Below, in pieces: positions 20,459 to 29,162 of a stretch of 29,162 bases of DNA. Made by a program: the position numbers and the translations under genes. Positions within the stretch are counted from its first letter, which is position 1; every line of letters begins with the position of its first letter. This DNA comes from Chloroflexi bacterium UBA4733 (GTDB lineage Bacteria; Chloroflexota; UBA4733): the NCBI GenBank assembly GCA_002404055.1, contig DHIZ01000143.1, positions 2,314 through 31,475 of the forward strand, given 5' to 3'. The notes under the pieces are model-generated. The model saw only the letters and a list, made by a program, of their open reading frames with translations, ran no database searches and was not told the origin of the DNA.

Positions 20459-23380
20459 AGGCGGCTCATCGCTGTTACGGCGGGCGCGCTGCTTGGCTTC
20501 CAACAGGCGCGACCGTGTGGCGCCGCTCGCTTCGACGGCGCTAGCGGGGCGGGGACGTACCACGGTCGTTGCCGAAGCAGGCGGTCGCTCCAGCTCTCGT
20601 GTGACGGGGCGGGTCGGCGGCTGAAGCCGCTGTTGTTGTAGCCGCGCGGCGACCGAACTCAATGATCCTTCCCCTGGCGGAGCCTGCTGGCGGCGCAGCC
20701 GGACGGAGAGCACCTGCTCCGCGGCGTGTGGCGCCCTGGCCTGGGCACGTGTTTCCAGCACCCGCTGGCGCAACCCCGCCAACGCTCCTTCGCCCTCTGT
20801 CGCGCGGACACGCTTCCGTGTACGCGACCAGAACAAGCGCAACTCGCGCGTTGATAGCCGCAGCCGCCGCACGGCGACATCGGCCAGGAACAGCAGCAAG
20901 GCGGCCACCAGCAGCCAGGGCCAAAGCAGAATCTGGCCACTCGCTCCCTGCACATCGTGTTGAAACGCCTGGCCGGCGGAGGTGAGGGTGGCGCCCAACG
21001 TCATCTGCTGCAGCTTCTGCAGCAAGGCCATGTTGGTACCGCTGTCCCGATATTCCGGCGAATAGTCAACTGCATAGCCGGTTGGCTGCAGGCCAACCAC
21101 ACGCCCCTGGCTATCCGTCTGCACAATCTGCAAGAGGTACGTCCCTTGACTGGTTGTCGGAAACTGGCCTTCGTAGCGTCCCGGCGCCGTTTGTTCCAGT
21201 GGCACGGTACTCTGCGTCGAGTCGGGGTTGACCACGGTGGCCTGGGTCTTGAGGAAGTTGCGATAGGTTTGATCGGCCGCTACCGCATCGACGGTAATGT
21301 GGGCACCCTGCGCGCTCGGCGTGACGCTCACCTGCAAGTTCTGATCGACATTGCTGGGCAGGCTCTCCCGCACCACCTGGGACCAAAAGGTGGCGAACTG
21401 CGCCCAGTTCACCCAGTTTCCGGCCCAGCGGCTGCCGACATCCGATGTCCACGACAACACGTGCCCGAGGCCGTACTGCCACTGCGCCAGCAAGGGGTCC
21501 TGCTGGTTCGACACCAGAATTTGCTGCGCCGTCGGTTTCGCAGTCGTGGCGACATAGCCCAGGAGCGGCGGCAAGGAGGCGGGAGCGATGCCGCGTAACA
21601 CGGGACTCGTACCAACGACGACGGGTTTGAACGCCTCCTCGACGATCGCCGGTCGAGCGACCAGTTGCGTTTCCTTGACAAGCAGATCGGGGATGTCAAA
21701 CGGGTCATTGCCGTCGTAGTAGCGGCCCTTGCCCGCCGTGGCGATTCCCTGGAGCACCGCGAGGTCGCCGGGCTGGACGTTGGTGCCGACCACCGATGTC
21801 GTGATGCCGGCGGCGGCGATGCTCTGCAGGACGCTGTCATAGCTGTCGGCGGCATCACCGTCGCCCATCAGGATGATGTGCTTGGTCTTGGCTGTGCTGG
21901 CCTGCAAGGCCTGCGCGGCTTGCTGCAGTGCCGGCGTATAGCTGGAGGGATCGCTGGGCTGCATCGCGTCAATTTTGGCGTCGATGGCGGCCTTGTCGGT
22001 GACGTTCTGGAGCGGCACCGCCCAGCCGCCACTGGTATCGTTGACAGCAACCTGATCGTTGGAGGAGAGGTTGGCAATGGCAGCCTTGGCAGCTTCCTTG
22101 GAAATGTCGATGCCGAGGCTGTTCTCTAAACTCTCGATGATAAACACGACTGCCGTGCTGGGCAGGTTCTGACGCGGCTTGACCTGCGAGGACAGCGGCA
22201 ACATCGCATCCAGCGGCGTGCCGTCGTACTGGCCGCTGGCATAGCTCTTGTCCCCGCCGATCGTGACGAGTCCGCCGCCCAGGTTCTGGACATAGAGTTG
22301 CAGCGTTTGCATCATCGAAGTCGGCAGCGCTGTCGCCGGCACATTGACCAGGATGACGCTGTCGTAACTGCGCAGTTGCGCCAGGTCTGCCGGGATGCCG
22401 GTCGGCGCTGTGGAGTCAACCTGCATGCCGACTGAGGTCAAAGCCTTCTGCAGGTCCGTCCCGACGCCGGGCTGGCCCTCGACCAGGAGCACGCGCGGCT
22501 CGCCGCTGACGTAGCCGAAGGTAGATGCTTGCTTGTTCTCCGGCGTGGCGTCGGCGGAGGTCTCCAGGTGAACGGAGAAGGTATGGAAGCCCTGCGTCGC
22601 CGGTCCGTGTTGGAAATCAAAGGCGTTGGCGCCCGGATGCAAGGTGATCGATTGCTGGCTGGTCAGCGCGCCATCCGTGAACAGGTAGAGCGTGCCCTGC
22701 CCGGCAACGCTCGATTGCACGTTGCCGGTGATGTCGAACTGTTCCCCTTTGCGCAGCGTGTTCGGCGCCGTCACTCGCTCGACGTAGACATTCGGGTGCG
22801 GCGTCCGCTGCACCGGGACGACCGACACCTGCACGCCGGAGAGCGCGGCGATCCGAGCCTCGTCGACCGCCGAGCCCTGGTTCTCATTGCCGTCGGACAG
22901 GAGGATCAGGCGTTTGCCACCCTGGCCTGCCAGCATGGCCATGCCGAGGCGAATGGCGCCGCCGATGTCGGTGTAGCTGCGCACCGGGGCGGAGGTCAGA
23001 TCGGGCAACTGGTTGGAATGGCTGAGCGCCTGTTCGACGAGGGCATCCTGGCCGAACACGACAACGCCGGCGCGATCCTTTGGTCCAAGGTGCGTCAGAG
23101 CCTGACGAATCCAGGTGACGGCTTGATCCGTGCCCGAGTTGCCGACGCTGTCGGAGGCGTCAACGAGGAAGACGACGTTGAGGGAGTTCTGCGGCACCGC
23201 TACCCTCGGCTGGGCCAGAGCCAAAGCGACGAGGGCGATCAGCAGCAAACGCAACCCGAGCGAGAGGCGCCGCCGAGCCGGCGGGAGGTAGGTGCGGCTC
23301 CAACGGCTGAGCAGGATGCTCACCGCGGCCAGTGCCAGGAAGAGCAGGAGCGCCTGCGGGAAGCCGAACTGCAACTGCAT
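20450..23380 (-). CDS. Large membrane protein with two VWA regions and a GATase-like domain
   Basis: A 976-residue protein, last in the MoxR operon. Residues 1-60 hold two membrane helices. VWA1 (about 65-190) has an intact MIDAS: DASDS at 74-78, T137 (SYTDIGGA) and D163 (LLSDGNEN). A beta-rich part and a class-I-glutaminase-like fold (about 295-400, VLLVEGQPGVG to GGGLVTIGGDKSYASG, no catalytic Cys) follow. VWA2 (about 408-560) keeps the fold but has FIIESLENS where DxSxS belongs. Then come a beta domain (about 680-775), a third membrane helix (about 815-835) and a basic, Gln/Arg-rich cytoplasmic tail of some 140 residues. The upstream gene ends in ATGATG; GGAGG favours the second ATG, giving a 1-base overlap. 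Role unknown; likely a MoxR client or receptor in the envelope. Confidence 0.82.
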   Translation of the reverse strand: MQLQFGFPQALLLFLALAAVSILLSRWSRTYLPPARRRLSLGLRLLLIALVALALAQPRVAVPQNSLNVVFLVDASDSVGNSGTDQAVTWIRQALTHLGPKDRAGVVVFGQDALVEQALSHSNQLPDLTSAPVRSYTDIGGAIRLGMAMLAGQGGKRLILLSDGNENQGSAVDEARIAALSGVQVSVVPVQRTPHPNVYVERVTAPNTLRKGEQFDITGNVQSSVAGQGTLYLFTDGALTSQQSITLHPGANAFDFQHGPATQGFHTFSVHLETSADATPENKQASTFGYVSGEPRVLLVEGQPGVGTDLQKALTSVGMQVDSTAPTGIPADLAQLRSYDSVILVNVPATALPTSMMQTLQLYVQNLGGGLVTIGGDKSYASGQYDGTPLDAMLPLSSQVKPRQNLPSTAVVFIIESLENSLGIDISKEAAKAAIANLSSNDQVAVNDTSGGWAVPLQNVTDKAAIDAKIDAMQPSDPSSYTPALQQAAQALQASTAKTKHIILMGDGDAADSYDSVLQSIAAAGITTSVVGTNVQPGDLAVLQGIATAGKGRYYDGNDPFDIPDLLVKETQLVARPAIVEEAFKPVVVGTSPVLRGIAPASLPPLLGYVATTAKPTAQQILVSNQQDPLLAQWQYGLGHVLSWTSDVGSRWAGNWVNWAQFATFWSQVVRESLPSNVDQNLQVSVTPSAQGAHITVDAVAADQTYRNFLKTQATVVNPDSTQSTVPLEQTAPGRYEGQFPTTSQGTYLLQIVQTDSQGRVVGLQPTGYAVDYSPEYRDSGTNMALLQKLQQMTLGATLTSAGQAFQHDVQGASGQILLWPWLLVAALLLFLADVAVRRLRLSTRELRLFWSRTRKRVRATEGEGALAGLRQRVLETRAQARAPHAAEQVLSVRLRRQQAPPGEGSLSSVAARLQQQRLQPPTRPVTRELERPPASATTVVRPRPASAVEASGATRSRLLEAKQRARRNSDEPPGD

Positions 23381-25236
23381 CATGCCCTCCGGTGGTACCA
23401 CCACCACTCCCCCAGCAGGAGGAGGGCGCCAAGGAGGGCCAGGTAGGGCCAGAGTTCGTAGGGGGATACCGCCGTCTTGCCGGACGCCCCCGTGGCCGCT
23501 GCTGCCGGTTGGGCAAAGGTCGGCGGCGCGAGCGCCTTGATGTTCGACTCGGCGGCGCTCAAGAGGTTCACAGCGTAGGACTGCTGCGACAGCACTCGGC
23601 TGCCGATCCGCTGGGTCACCACGTAGAGCCCGGCGAGATCGAGGTCATCGTAGGCAACGCTCTGCGTCTTGGAGACGGGCAGGGCCACTGTGGTATGGTC
23701 GGGACGTTGCACATCAATGTGGTCCACGCCCGGCAAGGGCTGCACCAGCAGCAGGTCCGTTTGCCCTGCCTGCGTCAGCCCGTTGGCGTCGCGCGGGGCC
23801 AGGTCGCTGATAGCGTTCGCCATGAGGATCGGGAACGTGGGCAGACCCCAGAGGTTGGATTGCTGAACAGCGAAGGACAGGGCAACGATCGTATGCCCTT
23901 GCGTCTGGCCGGTCAGCAGCAATGGGGTGCCGTTGGCGTCGGCCAGCACGTGTACCCAACTCGGGGTGGTTAGCTTGGAGGCGCTCAACACCTGCAGTTC
24001 GGAAAGATCAACGTTCGTCAGGAGCGGATCAGCGCTCTGCGTGTTGGTGACATTGAGGGGGCCCACCGTTCCGGCACTCGGCAACAATGGAGAGTTGGGC
24101 GGGTTGACCAGCAGGAGGTTGCCCTTCGGCAAGATCGCCGGCGCCACCGTATCGAGCACCACGACGTCATAGCTGTCGGCGTTCACGGCGCCCAGTTGAT
24201 TGGGCGTCACCTGGAAGAGCTGGATCGGTAGGAAGCGCAACGCAGTCACCAGGAAGGGGTTCCCGGTCGTCACCAGCAACACGCGGGGCGGCGGCCGGCG
24301 TTGCAACACCAGCGACGCCTGGTTATCTGCCGGCAGCTCGTCGCTGTTGCGGAGACTGGCGGTGATGATCCGCGCGCTATCCGGCACGTTGTCGAAGACG
24401 AAGCCCTGGGAGGCGCCCGCCGCGGCGGTGACAGCCTGGCTATCCAGCGGCTGCCCGTCAGCCAGCAAGGTCAACTGGTTATTGGCCGACTGCGTCGTGT
24501 TATTGGCGACGCGCACGAACACCGAGACCTTGCCGGGCGCTGAGGGCTGGGGCCGCGCCGAGAGGGCGGTGATGCCTTCGTTCTGCCCCTGGCCGCCGAT
24601 GGTCACGAAGTGGATAGGCACGTTGGCGTCGCCAAAGTCGGAGATGTCGGTGAACGCGCCATCAGAAATGACATCAATGCGGCTGTCGGGGTGACTGCGC
24701 GCCAGGGCCAGGGCCAGCTCCAGGGCGCCGCGCATATTGGTTTCGCTCACCGTTGGGTGCGCCGCCGCCAACGCCGCTTGCAGGGCAGTATGATCAGTCG
24801 TCCCGCCGACCAACGTGCGCGGCGTGACAGCGGCCTCGATGATGGCCGCCGCTACTCCCACCGGCAGATGCCCGATGATGTTGCCGGCGGCCGTTCTGGC
24901 GGCCGCGAAGCGCGAGGGAGCGATGTCGGTCGCCTCCATGCTGGCCGAGCCATCCAGCACGATCACCTCGAAGCCGGTGGCCGCGCCCGCGCGGGCCAGG
25001 TACGGACGCATCAGCGCGACAATAATGGCGAGCATCACCAGTGCCTGCAAGAGCAAGAGCGGGTTCCAACGCAACCGTTGCCATGGTTCGTGCGCCGTGA
25101 CGTCGCGCGTGAGGTGGCGCCAGAGGAGCGTGCTGCCAACCTCGTAATCCTGGCGACGCACCTTCAAGAGGTAGAAGACGACCAGGACGGGCACCAGCAG
25201 GAGCAGTCCGGCGGCCAATGGCGTCAGGAGGCTCAC
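23380..25236 (-). CDS. BatA-like VWA-domain membrane protein
   Basis: A 618-residue protein with the BatA/aerotolerance-type N-terminus: two helices (about 5-25 and 59-78) around LLKVRRQDYEVGSTLLWRHL, then a VWA domain (88-215) with a full MIDAS: DGSAS at 95-99, T166 (SETNMRGAL) and D192 (VISDGAF). Beta-sandwich regions fill about 225-330 and 480-570, with a Rossmann-like stretch between (PPPRVLLVTTGNPFLVTALR). A final membrane helix lies at about 592-612 (YLALLGALLLLGEWWWYHRR). The start is GTG, overlapping the DUF58 stop by four bases (GTGA, 25233-25236). Such proteins commonly accompany MoxR and DUF58; the exact function is unsettled. Confidence 0.85.
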   Translation of the reverse strand: MSLLTPLAAGLLLLVPVLVVFYLLKVRRQDYEVGSTLLWRHLTRDVTAHEPWQRLRWNPLLLLQALVMLAIIVALMRPYLARAGAATGFEVIVLDGSASMEATDIAPSRFAAARTAAGNIIGHLPVGVAAAIIEAAVTPRTLVGGTTDHTALQAALAAAHPTVSETNMRGALELALALARSHPDSRIDVISDGAFTDISDFGDANVPIHFVTIGGQGQNEGITALSARPQPSAPGKVSVFVRVANNTTQSANNQLTLLADGQPLDSQAVTAAAGASQGFVFDNVPDSARIITASLRNSDELPADNQASLVLQRRPPPRVLLVTTGNPFLVTALRFLPIQLFQVTPNQLGAVNADSYDVVVLDTVAPAILPKGNLLLVNPPNSPLLPSAGTVGPLNVTNTQSADPLLTNVDLSELQVLSASKLTTPSWVHVLADANGTPLLLTGQTQGHTIVALSFAVQQSNLWGLPTFPILMANAISDLAPRDANGLTQAGQTDLLLVQPLPGVDHIDVQRPDHTTVALPVSKTQSVAYDDLDLAGLYVVTQRIGSRVLSQQSYAVNLLSAAESNIKALAPPTFAQPAAAATGASGKTAVSPYELWPYLALLGALLLLGEWWWYHRRA

Positions 25237-26143
25237 GTCAAGACGCCCCGTTCGCGCAGGTCGCGAAAGAGCAATTGCGCCAGTGGACGTGAGGTGTCCA
25301 GTTGCTGATAGCCAATGGCGTGGCGGCGGCAGAACCCGCCAACCTCAACGAGCCAGTGAGCGAGGCGCTCCTGGTAGGCGTCGATGGCCCGGCGGTCCAG
25401 CGTGACCTCGACCGCCTCGCCGGTCTCCCGGTCCGTCAGGCGCAGGTCACCTTCCACAGTGGGGCGCAACTCCTCCGGGCAAAGCACATGAAAGAGCAGC
25501 ACCTCGTGGCGTTGTTGGCGCAAGCGCACCAGGGCACGCGCATAGCCCGCAGGGTCTAAAAGGTCACTGAAGAGCAGCACCAGGCCTGGTGGACGCGGCC
25601 GCGCCGCGAAGCTGCGCAAGGCGGCATCGAGGTCCGTTTGGCCGGGCGGCGTTCCCTCGCTGCCCAGGAAGCGGAACAGTCCGGCGATACCCGAGCGACC
25701 ACGGCCCGGCCCGAAGTGTTCTTGCCGCTGCTTGGTGAATTGCACAGCCTCGACGTTATCATAGCCCGTCAGCGCCACATAGCCCAGCGCAGCAGCAACC
25801 TGACGAGCGTAGAGCAGCTTGTTAGGGCTGCCCCAATCCATTGACCGGCTCTTGTCCAGCAACAAGTGGACGGCGAGCACCTCTTCATCTTCAAAGAGTT
25901 TCAGCACCAGGTGGTTGTGCCTGCCGTAGACATTCCAGTCGATCTGCCGCAGGTCGTCGCCCGGCGCATACTGGCGGTAATCCACAAACTCCAGTGACGC
26001 CCCGCGCCGAATACTACGCCGCTCACCCTTGTTGCTTGAAGCGAGCCGCCGCCGGTTCACCAGGCTGAGTTGCTCCAGGCGGCGGAGCAGCGCGGGATCC
26101 AGGAGCGGCGCCGCGGTCACTCGCTCGGCGGCGCGCCCCGCAA

Positions 26144-26147
<4 letters not shown>
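25233..26147 (-). CDS. DUF58-family protein (VWA-like)
   Basis: A 304-residue soluble protein with the DUF58 signature at 53-71 (EFVDYRQYAPGDDLRQIDW), followed by NVYGRHNHLVLKLFEDEE and a VWA-like fold with LLLDKSRSMDWG, where D98, S100 and S102 make the DxSxS MIDAS. QTDLDAALRSF and LVLLFSDLLDPAG supply the later metal-site loops. DUF58 proteins are near-universal partners of MoxR ATPases. The start is GTG overlapping the moxR stop by four bases (GTGA, 26144-26147), and its own stop overlaps the next gene the same way. There is no membrane segment, unlike many DUF58 proteins. Confidence 0.92.
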
Positions 26148-27132
<985 letters not shown>

Positions 27133-27133
<1 letters not shown>

Positions 27134-28926
27134 CAGTTCCCCGCTGCTAGCGCCGAGAAGTAGTCGCGCACCAGGTTCTTGCTGTCGAGCGGCACGTGGC
27201 TCTGGTCCATCGCCTGGGCCGCCTGTTGCTGGTAACTGCCGATCACCTGATTGTAGGGCACCAGCGACTGGTTATTCTGCGGACTGCCGGAACCATTGGC
27301 GGCAACCTGCTGACCCGGCCCCTTGGCGGAGTTCGGCAACTGCACCTGATGCCCGGCTACCGTCTGCGGCGCGTACACCTGACCGCCGGGGCCGCCGCCG
27401 CTGCCGTGACCGCCAGCGGCCCCCTGGCCGCTGCCGGCCCCGCTGCCTGGCTGGCTGCCGGATCCCTGGCCGCTTTGCCCTTGCCCCGCCGCCTGGCTCT
27501 GTCCCTGCGCCGCGGCCGCTGCGCCCGTTCCCGCTTGCTGGCCGGTACCGCTGCCTTGCGCCGGCTGGCTACCCTGCCCCGCGCTATCGGTGGACTGCCC
27601 CGTTGCGGTGGTGTCACTCGGGTTGCCACTCTGGCTACCGGCCACTTGTTGCGCCGCTGCCGGGTTGCTCAGGCTGGACACCTGCTGCGCCTGGTTGCCC
27701 TGGGCGCCTGGCTGTGCTGAGGCGTTCTGTCCGGTGGCAGCCTGCTGAGCGGCGCTCAACGTCGCCTCGCTGCCCTGGACTTGCGCCAAGGCCTGCTGCG
27801 TCTGGCTGTCGCTGGTCACCGTCTGGCCCGCCTGCTGCAGCGCCGCCGCTGCCTGATTGAACGCTTGCTGTTGCGCCGCTGGGTTACCCGGTTGCGTGCT
27901 GCTGCCCAGGCTGTTCGCGGCCTGCTGCAGGGCCTGCCCGAGAGCCGGGTCCGACTTGGCAGCAGCGGCGCCGGCGGCGTGCAACGTTGACTGCAAAGCG
28001 TCGCGTTGCTGCTGCGCCATTTGCTGCGCATCCTTGGCCAGTTGTTGCAGTTGCGCTGCAGCCTGAGCATACTGGCCCTGCCCGATCGACTGCCCCAGTG
28101 CCTGCGCCGTGGCATCACCGCCCTGACCGGCCGCAAGGGCCGCCGCTGCCTGATCCAGTCCGGCTTTGGCCGCCGTAGCTGCACTGCTGTCCTGCGACCG
28201 CAGGCGGTCCTCCGCAGCAGTGAGCGCAGCGAGCGCATCGACGGTCGTTACTTTGCCGCTGTCCAATTGACTTTGCAGTTGCTTCAACGCCTGTATGGTC
28301 GCAGCTTGTTCGGCACTCGGCTGAGGGCCGGCAGACGCCTGAATCTGCTGCGCCAATTGGCCGACCGCCTGCGCCTGCTGCGCGATCAAGCGGCGTTCCA
28401 ACTGTTGCCGTTGCACGTCAAGTTGGTGCGGGTTGGGTGCCAGCCAGAGCGCCAGAGTCGCCAGCAACAGCACGGCGACGACCGCCGCCTCGCGACGCGG
28501 CAGGCGGATCGGGAAGGTGCGGAACGGCTTGACCAGGCGCAGGTGGGCCGTCGCGTCGGCCAGTTGCGCCGCTGCCAGCGGCGAATCCAGCCCGCGACGC
28601 TGCAACTCCCAGGCTGTCGTCAAACGCTCCCGAAGCTCCAGCCGGCGATCAGCCAGCAAGGCCGTTCGTCCCAGCGAGCGCGGCCTTGTTGCGGCGATAC
28701 CGGCGCTGACCAGCAAGCCGCCAGCGACAGCCGCTACCGGTAGCCAGACGGGAACGTTGACGAAGCGCGCCGCCAGCAGGGCCAGAATGGCAAGGCAGAG
28801 GCCGCCGACCACGCCGCGCGTCAGCCAAACCGCTGTCTCGCTCCACCAGAGGGCACGAGTCAGGCTACCGAGGCCCTGGCGCAACCTGTCCCCGTTGCCC
28901 GATAGGGTCGCAACTCGAGAGGACAT
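27133..28926 (-). CDS. Membrane protein with long Gln/Ala/Gly-rich low-complexity domain
   Basis: A 597-residue protein, first gene of the MoxR operon. Three hydrophobic helices (about 33-53, 58-79, 147-164) flank a basic segment with LADRRLELRERLTTAWEL. After the third helix comes a Gln/Ala-rich, probably helical region (about 165-345, QLDVQRQQLERRLIAQQAQA onward), then a Gly/Ser/Gln-rich disordered stretch (about 390-530). A distinct C-terminus follows (about 555-597, YNQVIGSYQQQAAQAMDQSH to RDYFSALAAGN). The layout recalls DUF4175-like proteins found with MoxR operons. The low-complexity part is encoded by GC-rich CAG/GCG/GGC repeats. GAGG lies 9 bases before ATG 28926. A scaffold or client for the MoxR-VWA machinery is plausible but unproven. 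Confidence 0.75.
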
Positions 28927-29162
28927 GCTCGTTTCCTCATCCGTGCCCCGGCCAACGCGCCGTCTGCGCTACCCGCCTCCTGGCGACCAGTTCAGACTTT
29001 TAGACTACCGCAACTGTCCGGCCAAAGTATGAGCCGCCTGTAAAGAGCGACGCTTGACGGCCGTCAGGGAGAGTATACCTTTGGGCGTGGGGGCCTAGGC
29101 GCAATACGGTTTAGTTAGGGCAGGGGAACTTTGGTTGAAAGTCTAACAGGGCCGCGATTGCG
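28927..29162. promoter_or_regulatory. Non-coding upstream region of the MoxR operon
   Basis: No convincing gene is seen in these 236 bases up to the window edge. On the minus strand, TATACT at 29077-29072 is the best -10 candidate and would place the start site near 29065, with a leader of about 140 bases; no good -35 lies at 17 bases. A 12-bp perfect palindrome (TGACGGCCGTCA, 29055-29066) would cover that start site, and GCCTAGGC (29093-29100) sits at the -35 position. A weak hairpin ACTTT/AAAGT lies near 29128-29142. Confidence 0.4.
29055..29066. promoter_or_regulatory. 12-bp perfect palindrome, possible operator
   Basis: TGACGGCCGTCA is a perfect palindrome just downstream of the TATACT box proposed for the MoxR operon. 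A homodimeric regulator bound here would block the start site. No regulator gene is visible in the window, so this is positional inference only. Confidence 0.35.

Noticed and set aside
20620..20660. Partial second copy of the palindromic element (GCGGCTGAAGCCGC and nearby GTAGCCGCG)
   Set aside because: Lies within the reading frame of the VWA gene's tail and shares only short words with the element; likely GC-rich coincidence.
22529..23446. 305-codon plus-strand open frame over the VWA gene
   Set aside because: Antisense to a conserved VWA domain, with Arg/Gly/Val-rich composition typical of a shadow frame.
27260..28430. Repetitive GC-rich tract as a possible CRISPR or tandem DNA repeat
   Set aside because: No fixed repeat unit or spacers; it is a coding low-complexity Gln/Ala/Gly tract in an intact reading frame.

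Overview
The window is a chromosomal segment from a GC-rich bacterium, most likely a Chloroflexota member. The indications are inferential: pepP-efp-accB-xseA-xseB gene order, an elongation factor P with an M-G-R-G tip loop, Thr/Pro linkers in surface proteins, DUF1616, DUF2127 and CPBP membrane proteins, and a long MoxR/DUF58/VWA operon. I see no transposase, phage gene, CRISPR array, tRNA or rRNA. One structured REP/MITE-like repeat is present.

Region by region. (1) Bases 2-1808, plus strand: the 3' part of rplA, then rplJ and rplL. A leader ending in a textbook intrinsic terminator precedes rplJ, as expected for autogenous control by the L10-L12 complex. (2) Bases 1805-7731, minus strand: a housekeeping string read as HD-GYP protein, M24 peptidase, EF-P, BCCP (accB), exonuclease VII large and small subunits (xseA, xseB), and recX. 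recX and rplL are convergent and their stop codons share one CTAG. (3) Bases 7842-13651, plus strand: an HD-domain phosphohydrolase divergent from the HD-GYP gene, then three envelope or surface proteins: a polytopic GT-C-like glycosyltransferase, a membrane-anchored GH-A-like hydrolase on a Thr/Pro stalk, and a secreted protein with two tandem beta-sandwich domains. (4) Bases 13678-14556: a small two-TM protein (minus) and a stand-alone receiver domain (plus). (5) Bases 14624-18549, minus strand: glutamine-dependent NAD synthetase, a DUF2127 membrane protein, an 83-residue conserved small protein and a lactonase-type beta-propeller. (6) Bases 18649-20349, plus strand: a DUF1616 membrane protein and a CPBP intramembrane protease. 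(7) Bases 20358-20458: a folded inverted repeat that supplies the stop codon of the neighbouring gene. (8) Bases 20450-28926, minus strand: a tightly coupled five-gene operon comprising a membrane protein with a Gln/Ala/Gly-rich domain, MoxR AAA+ ATPase, DUF58 protein, BatA-like VWA membrane protein, and a 976-residue protein with two VWA regions and a GATase-like domain.

The MoxR operon is the best candidate for an incompletely described system. Every junction in it overlaps by 1 or 4 bases, its last protein combines an intact and a degenerate VWA domain, and its first protein is a three-TM protein with a long low-complexity segment. A 12-bp perfect palindrome and a TATACT box lie upstream. 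The surface-protein trio at 8944-13651 is the other accessory-looking block. All functional statements come from reading translations and motifs; no database search was possible.
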